Shown here: positions 47,586 to 57,324 of the stretch, in pieces
Layout: each line of letters begins with the position of its first letter
Numbering within the stretch: the first letter of the stretch is position 1
Program-made: the position numbers and the translations under genes
Notes under the pieces: model-generated
Told to the model about the DNA's origin: nothing
The model's database searches: none
The model's input: the letters and a program-made list of their open reading frames with translations, nothing else
DNA from: Polycyclovorans algicola TG408
GTDB lineage: Bacteria > Pseudomonadota > Gammaproteobacteria > Nevskiales > Nevskiaceae
Assembly (NCBI RefSeq): GCF_000711245.1
Contig: NZ_JOMH01000001.1
Location: 402,830-466,829 of the forward strand
DNA length: 64,000 nucleotides
Reading direction: 5' to 3'

Positions 47586-48995
47586 TTACATCGAGTAGTA
47601 CATGTCGAACTCGAGCGGGTGCGTGGTCATGCGGAAGCGCGTGACTTCACCCATCTTCAGGTCGATGTAGGCGTCGATCAGGTCGTCGGTGAACACGCCG
47701 CCGGCCTTGAGGAAGTCACGATCCTTGTCGAGTGCTTCCAACGCCATGTCGAGGCTGTGGCAGACACGCGGGATCTTCTTGTCCTCTTCCGGCGGCAGGT
47801 GGTAGAGGTCCTTGTCGGACGGGCCACCCGGGTGAATCTTGTTCTGAATGCCGTCCAGACCGGCCATCATCATCGCGGTGAAGGCCAGGTAGGGGTTCGC
47901 CAGGCTGTCGGGGAAGCGCACTTCAATGCGGCGACCCTTGGGGTTGGCAATGAACGGGATGCGAATCGACGCCGAGCGGTTACGGGCCGAATAGGCCAGC
48001 AGCACGGGCGCTTCAAAGCCGGGCACCAGACGCTTGTAGCTGTTGGTGCCGGGGTTGGTGAACGCGTTGATGGCTTGCGCGTGCTTGATGATGCCGCCGA
48101 TGTAGAACAGTGCGGTTTCAGACAGGCCGCCGTACTGGTCACCCGAGAACAGGTTTTTGCCGTCCTTGGAGAGTGACTGGTGGACGTGCATGCCGGACCC
48201 GTTGTCGCCGACGATCGGCTTGGGCATGAAGGTCGCCGTCTTGCCGAACTGATGGGCAACGTTCTGGACCACATACTTGAGCTTCAGAACTTCGTCGGCC
48301 TTCAAGGTCAGGGTGTTGAACTTGACGCCGATTTCGCACTGACCCGCGTTGGCGACTTCGTGGTGATGCACTTCAACCGGCACGCCGATGGCGTCCAGCG
48401 TGTCGCACATGGCGGCGCGAATGTCGTGCAGTTGGTCAACCGGCGGCACCGGGAAGTAGCCTCCCTTGACCGTCGGGCGGTGACCCATGTTGCCGGCCTC
48501 GTAGACCTTGCTGCTGTTCCATGCGGCTTCTTCGGAGTCGATCTCGACGAAGCAGCCCTTCATCTCGGTGCCCCAGCGAACGCTGTCGAACACGAAGAAT
48601 TCGTTCTCGGGACCAAAGTAAGCGGTGTCGGCAATACCCGTGCTCTTCAAGTACGCCTCGGCGCGCTTGGCCAGCGAGCGCGGGTCGCGGTCGTAACCCT
48701 GGCCGGTGGACGGCTCGAGCACGTCGCAGGTCAGCACCAGGGTCGGGTCTTCAAAGAACGGGTCAATGAACGCGGTGGCGGTGTCCGGCATCAGGATCAT
48801 GTCGGACTCGTTGATGCCCTTCCAGCCAGAAATCGACGACCCGTCAAACATCTTGCCTTCAGTAAACACGCTGTCATCAATCGTGTGCGCCGGCACGGTG
48901 ACATGCTGCTCTTTGCCCTTGGTGTCGCAGAAGCGAAAGTCAACGTACTTGATGCCTTTCTCTTTAATGGTGCTGATTACGTCCTGACCCGACAT
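47586..48995 (-). CDS. glnA: Glutamine synthetase type I
   Basis: GlnA condenses glutamate and ammonia with ATP. The 469-residue product (E. coli 469) has [40 protein letters not shown], the signature [42 protein letters not shown] and the adenylylation site tyrosine in DLYHLPPEE near residue 397, so activity is probably controlled by GlnE. It heads the glnA-ntrB-ntrC locus with its own sigma-54-like promoter. Confidence 0.98.
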   Translation of the reverse strand: MSGQDVISTIKEKGIKYVDFRFCDTKGKEQHVTVPAHTIDDSVFTEGKMFDGSSISGWKGINESDMILMPDTATAFIDPFFEDPTLVLTCDVLEPSTGQGYDRDPRSLAKRAEAYLKSTGIADTAYFGPENEFFVFDSVRWGTEMKGCFVEIDSEEAAWNSSKVYEAGNMGHRPTVKGGYFPVPPVDQLHDIRAAMCDTLDAIGVPVEVHHHEVANAGQCEIGVKFNTLTLKADEVLKLKYVVQNVAHQFGKTATFMPKPIVGDNGSGMHVHQSLSKDGKNLFSGDQYGGLSETALFYIGGIIKHAQAINAFTNPGTNSYKRLVPGFEAPVLLAYSARNRSASIRIPFIANPKGRRIEVRFPDSLANPYLAFTAMMMAGLDGIQNKIHPGGPSDKDLYHLPPEEDKKIPRVCHSLDMALEALDKDRDFLKAGGVFTDDLIDAYIDLKMGEVTRFRMTTHPLEFDMYYSM

Positions 48996-49055
48996 GGGGT
49001 TCTCCTATTGGGGGATGAATGACCGTTCTGGCCTGATGGCCGTGCGCCAAAATGA

Positions 49056-49071
49056 AGCACGAACCATGCCA
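49056..49071 (-). promoter_or_regulatory. Sigma-54 promoter for glnA
   Basis: The minus-strand sequence TGGCATGGTTCGTGCT fits the -24/-12 spacing with GG and GC dinucleotides conserved and two consensus mismatches. It predicts transcription from about 49045 and a leader near 50 nt. The rest of the 300-bp spacer to the res gene has only degenerate NtrC-like half-sites; I see no gene in it. Confidence 0.55.
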
Positions 49072-49297
49072 GAACCAGGCTGAAAAACCACGCCCAGCCG
49101 TCGATTCCGCAATGCGTGCGTGCGCATCGTAGCCGAAAGCCTGGGGGCGCAGGCATACCACCATAAGCGTGCGGCACGGCCGTATCAGGGGGGCGCGACA
49201 CGCGGCATTGGTGCGGCCATCGAGGCTGCCATAATTCCGGATTCGACCTCGCAAATCCGGAACCGCGTTCCTAAATTTCGAGGCTAAACCTCTGATA

Positions 49298-51988
49298 TCA
49301 GTCGCAATAACTCCGAGCAAGCTCCTGTAAGGTCATGTTTTCAGCAATGGCGTTGTGCGGGATCAAAGAGTAGCGCCAAGGCTTCCCCTGGTAGGTCGCC
49401 GCGTGCTGTGAGGCGTTGGCGCACCAACGCACCGCAGCTTCCTTCTTGGCCAACACATCCGTGTCGCTCAGTTCGTTCTTGGCTTTGGGCTCCAGCATGT
49501 AAATGCAGTCGCCGGTCTCCGCGACAAAATCTGGCTGGTACTCCTGATGGTCCGCGCCGTTCTTGTAGAAGATCTGGAACTGGCCCTTCGCCGGACGGAA
49601 CCACTTCAGTGCGTCCCGATCAAGAATCACGGCCAGCTTCCGCTCGGCGTCCGAGTCGAACTTCTGCACTGGATATAGGCATCGCTGGAAACCGCCGAAC
49701 ACGTACCTCGCCATATTGCTCTTGTCGGCGGGTGCCACTCGGTAGTCCGCAGGTGGCTCGTGAGCCGCATAGGTATAGGCGCTGGACTTGAGCTCGGTGA
49801 AGCCCTTGCTGATCTTCACTTCGTATTCCACCGACGGGTCCATCCAGTGGTTGTCCTGCATCTGCGAGTGGACGAATCGGGCGATGTCGCGCTGGTAGCA
49901 ATGCAAAACCTTGCGAGCATCGTCCTCGGACAGGTAAGTCTTGAAGTGCTCGACGGTTTGACGCGCCAAGTCGTAAAGCAGGTCCGCATGGTCGTCATAG
50001 GACACGTCATTGAAGTCGACCAGGCCGCTGACCACGTAGTCTTCGAGGCGTGCTTCTTCGAAGCCTCCCACGCCGAGCGCGATGACTTCCAGCTGTTGCG
50101 TGCGCAGATGTTGTACCCAGAGCTCGACTGAGACGGCCGGATACTTCATCGAGTCCAGCTTGAGCGTGAAGGGCTTAAACCCTGATTTCACCTCGCCCTT
50201 GGGCACGACGAGGATGCGGGGAATATCGATAGTCTGGTCGGCGACCAAGCCCACCGTCCTCGCGACGATCGCGGCGATGTCCGGCTTTTCTGTGACGCCC
50301 TCCAGCTCTAACTGCGGGGTTCGGTATTGCTCCTCAACCGCCTTGACGATGGCCGCCTGTATCTCCGGCCTTCGCAGATGCTCGACCGTGGGGGCCAGCG
50401 ATGGCTGACTGCCAAGGGCCTGGATTGCCTTGTAGGCAAGCTGCGAGATCTCGCGCTCCTCGGCTTTGGCAAACGCAGGCGCTTCTGACTGCCCAGCGAC
50501 GGTCGTGGTCGCTGTCATCTGCGTGGGCTGGAAGCCCAGCCGTGTGGCCAACTGCGATTGCGAAACGACCGTGGCGGTTTTCTGCTTCAGGCGATCCGGG
50601 TCCAACTCCACCGTCTTGATGCTGATGGGCGAGTCCGCGCGCCGCGCCTCGTCGATGATCTCCTGAAACTTGTCGTGGGCCACGATGTTCAGCCGGTCCA
50701 CCGCCGTCACGCCGGTGCGCCTCCCATAGGGCAGGCGCAGGCCACGTCCGATGGACTGCTCGATCAGGATGCGGGCGTTGGCCGCCCGAAGCGGCACGAT
50801 GGTGTAGAGGTTGGTGACGTCCCAGCCTTCCTTCAGCATGTTGACGTGGATCACGATCTCAGTCGGCTCGTCGGTGCGCTCCACCTTCAACAAGCGTTGG
50901 ATCATCTCCTCTTCGTCAGCACCGGTCTTGCTCGAGTCAACCTGGATGACCTTGTCCTCGTAACGGCCTGCGAAGAAATCCTTGGACTGAATCAGCTGTA
51001 GCAGTGATCCTGCATGGGTCGTGTCACGGGCGATCACCAGTAGAAAGGGTTTGACGATGACATTGCCGCTTTCACGCGCGTAGGTCTCCATCTCCACCTT
51101 CACGCTTTCATGCAACCGCACGCCGTCTTTCAGCTTCAGAAGTTCGATTTCCTCCGTGGACATGCCGGCCGGATTGAAATTCTTGCGTGTGACAACTGCC
51201 GGCTCCTTCACGAAGCCGTCGGCCATGGCCTGGCTAAGCGGGTAGTCGTAGATGACGTTCTTGAAGGGCACCGCGCCCTTCGTGGTCTCCACATACGGCG
51301 TGGCCGTCAGCTCCAAGCCCAAGATCGGCTTCAGTTCGTTGATCGCCCGCACCCCGGCACTGGCTCGGTAGCGGTGCGACTCGTCCATGAGCAGCACCAG
51401 GTCAGGTAGCCCGGCCAGGTAGTCGAAGTAGCTCTGTCCGATGTACTCGGACAGCCGCTTGATGCGCGGTGACTTTCCACCGCGCACCTCCGAGTTGATC
51501 TTGGAGATATTGAAGATGTTGACCTTGCAGCGAACCAGGTTGGAGAACAACGAGCCCGCCTTGGCCTCGTAGTTGTCACCCGTGATGATTTCCGGCGGGT
51601 CGATGGCGAACTCGGCGATGCCCTTGAAGACGTACTTCGGGCTCTGTCGGTCCTCAAAATCGGCGATCAGCTTGTTGTAGATCGTGAGGTTCGGCGCCAG
51701 CACGAAGAAGTTGTCGATGCCGTGGGCCAGGTGCAGATAGCTGACAAACGCGCCCATCAGCCGCGTCTTGCCGACGCCGGTGGCCAGTGCGAAACACAGC
51801 GACGGAAAGTCGCGCTCAAAGTCCGTAACGTTCGGGAACTCACTGCGAAGAAGATCCAGCGCAGCCGTCGCGTCCGCGCCTCCGCGCGGCGGCAGGATCT
51901 CGGTCACGCGGTCGAGCAGTTCCAGGGAGCGCCGCTGCGGTGCGCGTAGGCTCAGCCGCCCGGCAATGGCGTTGACATGCCGATTCAT
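49298..51988 (-). CDS. res: Type III restriction endonuclease Res subunit
   Basis: Res translocates along or switches on DNA using ATP and cuts when two Mod-bound sites meet head to head. The 896-residue product has a superfamily 2 helicase core: Walker A ATGVGKTRL (69-77), DESH box LLMDESHRYRAS (near 205), motif III LELTATPYVET, motif VI region QSIGRGLRLPYGRRTG. A PD-(D/E)xK nuclease motif is near the C-terminus: YQPDFVAETGD then MLEPKAK. Its start overlaps the rhuM stop by 4 nt. Length is close to EcoP1I/EcoP15I Res (about 970). Confidence 0.92.
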   Translation of the reverse strand: MNRHVNAIAGRLSLRAPQRRSLELLDRVTEILPPRGGADATAALDLLRSEFPNVTDFERDFPSLCFALATGVGKTRLMGAFVSYLHLAHGIDNFFVLAPNLTIYNKLIADFEDRQSPKYVFKGIAEFAIDPPEIITGDNYEAKAGSLFSNLVRCKVNIFNISKINSEVRGGKSPRIKRLSEYIGQSYFDYLAGLPDLVLLMDESHRYRASAGVRAINELKPILGLELTATPYVETTKGAVPFKNVIYDYPLSQAMADGFVKEPAVVTRKNFNPAGMSTEEIELLKLKDGVRLHESVKVEMETYARESGNVIVKPFLLVIARDTTHAGSLLQLIQSKDFFAGRYEDKVIQVDSSKTGADEEEMIQRLLKVERTDEPTEIVIHVNMLKEGWDVTNLYTIVPLRAANARILIEQSIGRGLRLPYGRRTGVTAVDRLNIVAHDKFQEIIDEARRADSPISIKTVELDPDRLKQKTATVVSQSQLATRLGFQPTQMTATTTVAGQSEAPAFAKAEEREISQLAYKAIQALGSQPSLAPTVEHLRRPEIQAAIVKAVEEQYRTPQLELEGVTEKPDIAAIVARTVGLVADQTIDIPRILVVPKGEVKSGFKPFTLKLDSMKYPAVSVELWVQHLRTQQLEVIALGVGGFEEARLEDYVVSGLVDFNDVSYDDHADLLYDLARQTVEHFKTYLSEDDARKVLHCYQRDIARFVHSQMQDNHWMDPSVEYEVKISKGFTELKSSAYTYAAHEPPADYRVAPADKSNMARYVFGGFQRCLYPVQKFDSDAERKLAVILDRDALKWFRPAKGQFQIFYKNGADHQEYQPDFVAETGDCIYMLEPKAKNELSDTDVLAKKEAAVRWCANASQHAATYQGKPWRYSLIPHNAIAENMTLQELARSYCD

Positions 51989-53058
51989 TCCTTCTCCCCT
52001 GGGTTCTTTTTCGTCTTCTTCGGCAAGCCTTTGCGTTGATGCGTGGCCAGACCCTTCAAGTGCTTGGCAGCCGCATCAAAATCCCGCTCGACTGCGGTGA
52101 CCTCATCGGCGCGCTGTCGGCGGAAAAACTCGAACTGCGTCTCTGCGTGCTTCAATGCCGCGTCGTGGCTGATGCTGCCCGCATGGCTCAGAACATCGCG
52201 TTCGCCCAAGCGCAGGAAGTCATCGAGCTTGGTGATCCAGTCCGCCATCGCCATGGGCCGTCGGTTCAAGGCCTGCACCTCCGCGAATTCCAGGTAGGCG
52301 TTGACGATCTTGTTCAGTGCGTCCAGCTCTGTAGCGTTCAGATAGTTTTTGGCAACACTCGCGTCGGACTTGCGCGGGCGGGTGGCGCTCCAGCTCGTCA
52401 TACCCATGTTCGGCTTAGCTGCGTCAGCCCGGCCCTTCACGATCTCGGCCGCAGTGTGTCCGTGCGCGGCCCAGTGCATCTTGTTCTGCACGGTCTTGAA
52501 GAAGCGCTGGCTCGCCTCGGCGCTCGCGTCGTAATCCACACTGGTCGCATAGATGTCCAGCACCTTGCGCCAGAACATCCGCTCGGACGAGCGGATGTCC
52601 CGGATGCGCGAGAGCAGCTCTTCGAAGTAGCCGTCATCCGGGCCGCGCTTTAGGCGCTCGTCGTCCAGCGCGAATCCCTTGACCAGAAACTCGCGCAGAC
52701 GCTCGGTTGCCCATTGCCGGAACTGGGTGCCCCGTGGCGAGCGGACTCGGTAGCCCACGGCCAGAATGGCGTCCAGGCTGTAGTGCCGCAGGGCTCGCTG
52801 GACCTGCCGGGCACCCTCGGTTCGAACTTGTAAGTAATCCTTACAAGTTGCCTCCTCGGCCAGCTCCCCCTCCCCGTAGATCGCTTTTAGGTGGAGTGTG
52901 ATGTTCTGAGGGGTGGTCAGGAACAGCTCCGCCATCTGTGCCTGAGTCAGCCAGACCGACCCATCCCCCAGCCGTACCTCAATCCGGGTGCGGGCGTCCT
53001 CGGTCCGATACAGCAGCATCTCGGAGCCCGCGCCGGGTTTCTCCGGGCCCTGGTTCAT
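51985..53058 (-). CDS. rhuM: RhuM family protein
   Basis: RhuM-family proteins were named from a Salmonella pathogenicity-island gene and are often found beside restriction-modification genes; their biochemical role is not established. The 357-residue product has the family's N-terminal domain (VRLGDGSVWLTQAQMAELFLTTPQNITLHLKAIYGEGEL, then CKDYLQVRTEGARQVQRALRHYSLDAILAVGYRVRSPRGTQFRQWAT), which resembles a KilA-N/Bro-type winged-helix element. The second half is helical and ends in a Lys-rich tail. It overlaps mod and res by 4 nt at either end, so the three are translated as one unit. Confidence 0.88.
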   Translation of the reverse strand: MNQGPEKPGAGSEMLLYRTEDARTRIEVRLGDGSVWLTQAQMAELFLTTPQNITLHLKAIYGEGELAEEATCKDYLQVRTEGARQVQRALRHYSLDAILAVGYRVRSPRGTQFRQWATERLREFLVKGFALDDERLKRGPDDGYFEELLSRIRDIRSSERMFWRKVLDIYATSVDYDASAEASQRFFKTVQNKMHWAAHGHTAAEIVKGRADAAKPNMGMTSWSATRPRKSDASVAKNYLNATELDALNKIVNAYLEFAEVQALNRRPMAMADWITKLDDFLRLGERDVLSHAGSISHDAALKHAETQFEFFRRQRADEVTAVERDFDAAAKHLKGLATHQRKGLPKKTKKNPGEKE

Positions 53059-54731
53059 GCCTCCTCCCCAAACAACCCTTGCTGGCCCGCCGCCGCCGCT
53101 TTCTCCCCTCTCCCGTCTGCGGGAGAGGGGCCGGGGGAGAGGGCGCGCTCCACGGGAGCGCGCGGCAAATTCTCCACCTGCAACGAATAATCATCGTGCC
53201 CCCACTCGCAGCGGGACAAGACCTGTCGCGGGATCTTCTTGACCGTCAGATTGGGGAACTCGCCCCGCCCACGAAACGCCGTGCAGAGCACCAGCAAAGA
53301 GCGCTCAGTCCCCACTTCATCAGAGAGCTGCTGCAACTGCTCATGCGAAAGGTTGGCGGTGGTGACATAGACGAAATCGCGTTCCGTCGAATGTCCATGC
53401 TGCCAGTACAGGGATTCAGAGGGCGCGTAGGTGAACCCTTCCAGCTTGCACAAGGCCTGAGCCAACTGCGCAGCGTTGTAGGTCTGGTTGATAACCCAGT
53501 TGCCCCACTTGTCCTTTTCCATTAGTGAAGGCGCAAGACGGTAGTAGCGGAAGCCGCCTCCACCTTTCCAGTTCACCGCCTCGGTGATACCGCCTGCATC
53601 CTCGCCGTCAACGACCTTCTTGAGGCGCGGAATGATGTGTGTATGACAGTGGTCCCCCAGCTCGACCATGATCCAACGACGGCCCATTTTGTGGGCCACC
53701 GCTCCGGTGGTGCCGGAGCCGGCGAAGGAATCGAGGATGAGGTCGCCCGGGTTGGTGGCGATGTGCAAAACGCGGTGCATCAAGCGTTCCGGCTTAGGAG
53801 TGCCGAACGCGTCATTCGCCCCGAAAATAGCAATGCTCTCTTTTTTTGATTCCTGCGTATTGCCGACCTCATCATTGGGCCACCAAGTCCATGACATGCG
53901 CCCTACTTGCTCCTGCAGGTACGTCTTCTTTCGAGGCATACCTCTGCCGTCCCCACCGAACCACATGCGCCCTTCAGCAAGGAGACGTCGATATTCGCTC
54001 TCGATAGTTACCCAACAGCGGCCCTGCGGCGGATTGTGTTCAGCGCCACCAGGCGTCGTGATTTTGTACATCTGATTGGGTCGATACCCTTGAGCCGAGA
54101 AATTCGACGACGACGTCCAAGGCCCACGAGGATCCTTGTCAGGATTCTTGAATTCGGCAAGCTGCTTTTCCGTTAGCGGCACCCGATTCGCCCGAGCCTG
54201 GAAATGACTCCTGTCGGCTGCGTAAACCAAAATGTGGTCGTGCGCATCTCCCAAAGGCAAGCGATTGTCAGGGCCAATTCTCTTCTGCCAAAGAACATTT
54301 GCAACGAAATTCGCCCTGCCAAATACCTCATCACAGAGGACTTTGAGGTAATGCGCCTCGTTGTCGTCGATGGTGATCCACAGCGAGCCATCGTCCGACA
54401 GCAGCCGCCGAATGATCTCCAGCCGGTCGCGCATCAGGCTCAGCCAGATCGAATGCTCCACCCCGTCGTCGTAATGCGTGAATGCGCTGCCGGTGTTGTA
54501 TGGCGGGTCGATGAACACACACTTCACCTTGCCTGCAAACTCTTGCTCCAGCGCCTTCAAGGCCAGCAGGTTGTCGCCAAAGATCAGTCGGTTATCGAAC
54601 AGATCGGTGTCCGACACGCGATGCTTCGCGTGATACGACTTGTCCGGGTCCTCAATGAGGATGCGCGGCTCTAGCTTTGGCCGGTTCTCCTTGCCGATCC
54701 AGGTCAGTTCCAGCTTCTGTTTGTTACTCAT
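53055..54731 (-). CDS. mod: Type III DNA methyltransferase Mod (adenine-N6, beta class)
   Basis: Mod recognises the DNA site, methylates adenine and is required for Res to cleave. From 54731 (MSNKQKLELTWIG) the product is 558 residues. It has the catalytic motif IV FIDPPYNTGSAF near residue 75 before motif I DSFAGSGTTGAVAHKMGRRW near residue 345, the beta-class order, and a target-recognition region between. The C-terminal segment from 53102 to 53163 (about VERALSPGPSPADGRGEK) is encoded by a palindromic repeat inserted in frame. The gene begins 24 bp after the OLD nuclease gene. Confidence 0.93.
   Translation of the reverse strand: MSNKQKLELTWIGKENRPKLEPRILIEDPDKSYHAKHRVSDTDLFDNRLIFGDNLLALKALEQEFAGKVKCVFIDPPYNTGSAFTHYDDGVEHSIWLSLMRDRLEIIRRLLSDDGSLWITIDDNEAHYLKVLCDEVFGRANFVANVLWQKRIGPDNRLPLGDAHDHILVYAADRSHFQARANRVPLTEKQLAEFKNPDKDPRGPWTSSSNFSAQGYRPNQMYKITTPGGAEHNPPQGRCWVTIESEYRRLLAEGRMWFGGDGRGMPRKKTYLQEQVGRMSWTWWPNDEVGNTQESKKESIAIFGANDAFGTPKPERLMHRVLHIATNPGDLILDSFAGSGTTGAVAHKMGRRWIMVELGDHCHTHIIPRLKKVVDGEDAGGITEAVNWKGGGGFRYYRLAPSLMEKDKWGNWVINQTYNAAQLAQALCKLEGFTYAPSESLYWQHGHSTERDFVYVTTANLSHEQLQQLSDEVGTERSLLVLCTAFRGRGEFPNLTVKKIPRQVLSRCEWGHDDYSLQVENLPRAPVERALSPGPSPADGRGEKAAAAGQQGLFGEEA
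53102..53163. repeat. CCTCTCCC-type palindromic repeat inside mod
   Basis: An 11-bp perfect hairpin, CCCCTCTCCCG (53105-53115) with its inverse (53120-53130), and a second GGGGGAGAGGG motif are the same family as the arsC-MFS spacer repeats. It lies in frame near the mod 3' end and adds an SPGPSPADGRGEK-type peptide, the typical translation product of such repeats. Confidence 0.75.
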
Positions 54732-54755
54732 CCGCAGGCAAAACCCTGTCATTCT

Positions 54756-56606
54756 TCATTGATCGAGCGCTCTGCCAACGGCCCTGAGCCATGTTCGGAT
54801 GTCGTCGTTCGGATCGGATTGCATCAACAGCGCGGGGGTCATTCGAGACACGCATGCCGTGTTGAGGCGCTTCTTCCCAGCCGACGCTTTGTCTTTTCTC
54901 TTTTCGGGCGACACCGTTGCCCATGCTGGGGCGTTGCGATCTCCTGAGTGCACCGCTTCGGCAAATAGCATGGGGACATCCTCGAAATCCGCCCCCGTGC
55001 CTGAGTACCCGGGACTCTCGGCAAGAATTGCCGATGGGTGAAGGTAGTTCTCAAGCTCGCCCTTTGATGTGGCCCAAGCAGTGCAGCCACGCGCCACCCA
55101 CTGCGCAATGTGTTGTTGATATTTCGGCTGCGCAGGCGGCGCTTGATCCCTATCAGTTAGATAGAACTCCGGGCGGCCGAAGCCCGCTACGGTGCTGATC
55201 CACAGTTCCATACTGCTGCCGCCAAGCGATAGGAAGACCAGCTTTCCGGCCTGTTCGGCAGCCTCAAGGTTCGGAATATCCGGTTCAGTAGCCGCAAGCA
55301 TCGCTGAAATGCGCCTGAGAAACTGGATATCGTGCTTTCCCTCAACACCGAAAAACGCCTTGACGTCGTGATCTGGAAGTACGCCCAAGGTATCTCTGAT
55401 TCGCTCGAGGGTCTGATCAAGATTACCGTGCTGCACCACCGGCGCTCCGTTCACAGAAGTGATCAGCCGCAAGGAATTCCGGTTGACCCTTCGCGCAAGC
55501 GTCGGCGTGTGTGTCGTCAGGAGCACCTGACAACGCCCCTGATCAACAAGATCCTCAAAAGCCTCCAGCAGCATGATCTGGTAGTTGGGATGCTGACTCG
55601 TTTCCGGCTCCTCAATTGCATAGATGACGCCGCCCCCTTTGGTGAGGGAATCGTCTTCTGCTTTCGCCCGGAAGAAGTTCAGCAGTACAAGCCGGCGAGT
55701 GCCGCTACCTCTCTTGTTAATAGGGATGTCGTTTTCGCCGGTCAGAGTGACCGTGAACAATGAGTCCCAGTTCTTGTTCTTGACCGCGGGGTGCAACTGA
55801 TTCGCAAGCTCGTGGTTCATCTCGCGGATCTTTTCGACCGTGCGTCCAGCGACACGCTCAAGTTCTCGGCGAATGTCACCGATCACATCGTTAAGCTCTG
55901 TCTCGCGACGCCTAATCGCCTCCTTGATCGCCGACTTGAGCGGGTCTTGCGCCTCGGCGTCCTGGTCGGTGCTTGCCCGATCAGATTTGAACAGGGCATA
56001 TACCGGCATATGGGTCTGCAACTGCTCCCAGACTTCCTTGCCCGTCTCTTTGGATAGACCGACTTCGCGTTCAACCCGCTCGAGATCGTCAGCTTGCCCC
56101 CAAATGGCGGAACGCAGTTGAGTTTTGATGGTTTGGTTGGTCTGACTCAGATCAACCTGACGTTGCTGTGCCCTGGACCTTAGTTCAGTGATCTTGAGCC
56201 CCAGCAGGTCGTCCGTTCCCTGCGTGGAAGGGTGCAGGGCTTTCGCCATGACGGAGCCGAGCTTTCCTTTTGCAGCTGCGCAGTTGTAGACCTTGATAAT
56301 TTCCAGCCGCCCATCACTGCGGACCAGGTGCTCGGCTTGCAAGGTTGTGGGGTGTTGATCGTCGATCACAAGTTGCGCAGGCAAGTCCTCGAACACGCAG
56401 GCGATGCGTATCTCCGTTGCAGTTGTTCCAACGCAACAGTCTTCCTTCTCGATGGTTGCCTCATTGAAGAATATGTCGAGTGCATCCAAAACAGAGGACT
56501 TGCCGGCATCGTTGCGCCCAATCAGCACCGTGAGCGGATCAATCGGCATGGTGGTTTCCTGGGCGTAGCCTCGGAAGTTGGCGAGTTTTACTTCAACAAG
56601 ACGCAT
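54756..56606 (-). CDS. OLD-family ATP-dependent nuclease (AAA-TOPRIM)
   Basis: OLD-family proteins join an ABC-type ATPase to a TOPRIM nuclease and act in phage defence (P2 Old, Gabija GajA). The 616-residue product has Walker A IGRNDAGKSS (29-38), a coiled-coil-rich insertion, signature-like KRGSGTRRLVLL near 300, Walker B YAIEEPETSQHP (about 330-340), H-loop LLTTHTP, then TOPRIM residues GVEGKHD (about 420) and the LTDRDQ motif (about 485), followed by KGELENYL. No GajB-type UvrD helicase is adjacent, so this is not a standard Gabija pair. It lies between the helicase fragment and mod. Confidence 0.85.
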   Translation of the reverse strand: MRLVEVKLANFRGYAQETTMPIDPLTVLIGRNDAGKSSVLDALDIFFNEATIEKEDCCVGTTATEIRIACVFEDLPAQLVIDDQHPTTLQAEHLVRSDGRLEIIKVYNCAAAKGKLGSVMAKALHPSTQGTDDLLGLKITELRSRAQQRQVDLSQTNQTIKTQLRSAIWGQADDLERVEREVGLSKETGKEVWEQLQTHMPVYALFKSDRASTDQDAEAQDPLKSAIKEAIRRRETELNDVIGDIRRELERVAGRTVEKIREMNHELANQLHPAVKNKNWDSLFTVTLTGENDIPINKRGSGTRRLVLLNFFRAKAEDDSLTKGGGVIYAIEEPETSQHPNYQIMLLEAFEDLVDQGRCQVLLTTHTPTLARRVNRNSLRLITSVNGAPVVQHGNLDQTLERIRDTLGVLPDHDVKAFFGVEGKHDIQFLRRISAMLAATEPDIPNLEAAEQAGKLVFLSLGGSSMELWISTVAGFGRPEFYLTDRDQAPPAQPKYQQHIAQWVARGCTAWATSKGELENYLHPSAILAESPGYSGTGADFEDVPMLFAEAVHSGDRNAPAWATVSPEKRKDKASAGKKRLNTACVSRMTPALLMQSDPNDDIRTWLRAVGRALDQ

Positions 56607-56667
56607 AGACGCACTCCACAGATTGGATCGAGCCCTGACAGCTGAACATCGGAACGACTAACTGCGG

Positions 56668-57165
56668 TCAAAGCGGCCGCCCCTGGGCCGCCATGAAGTG
56701 CTCAATGTTCATGTGGGGCGCGCCAAAATGGTCTGACACAATGGGCTCAATCGTCTTGCCAAGCCCTACTTCATCGGCGAGCAGGGCGCCCTTGGACAGC
56801 GGTGACTGAAAGGCGAAGAGCGCCGCGTCGACCTGATGTGGATTCAAGTCCACCTGGGCGCCAGCCACCGCGCCCGCAAGCTTTTCAATGCTGTCGGGAG
56901 GGTGCCTTCTGGTCAACTCGTAAGCGAAGTATTTCGCTTGGTAATCCGTTATTTGCATGGCTTCTAATGCGGCCGCTGGTTGAATCGATCTTTGGGCCTT
57001 AGTGGACTCGTTGACCGCCGTGACATCTGTCGATCGCAACTCAGGCGGAAATCCCAGCCTGTCCTGTACCTCCCACACCCGGAGATTACGCGAACCGAGC
57101 ACGGACCTTGGATTTTCGAGCGCAATTGACGCGCATGCTGCAAACAGCTTGGCGGGATCACTCAT
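56668..57165 (-). pseudogene. Truncated SNF2-type helicase, N-terminal fragment
   Basis: From 57165 (MSDPAKLFAACA) the frame runs 165 residues. The segment ITDYQAKYFAYELTRRHPPDSIEKLAGAV and VDLNPHQVDAALFAFQSPLSKGALLADEVGLGKTIE (Walker A at 133-139) is the start of a large SNF2-like helicase found in defence islands. Right after GKTIE the sequence changes to 25 unrelated residues and stops, so the rest of the helicase (normally several hundred residues) is lost by deletion or insertion. It is the first gene of the island and is unlikely to be functional. Confidence 0.8.
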
Positions 57166-57324
57166 GCAGAGGCCTCCAATCCCCGCAGTGTTTATGAATG
57201 CGAGCCTGGGCAATCATGTGGACGCTTCGAGTAAGGAATACCTTTCAGCAATCGCGCGCGCGGCAACGACGAAGGCCATCACCTTCGTATACTGCCCGCC
57301 CGTGCAAACCGCATCACCCTCAAG

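Noticed and set aside
49072..49297. NtrC sites upstream of the glnA promoter
   Set aside because: Only degenerate half-sites were found, unlike the three clear dyads upstream of ntrB.
54756..56606. Complete Gabija system
   Set aside because: No UvrD-like GajB helicase is adjacent; the only neighbouring helicase fragment is SNF2-like and truncated.
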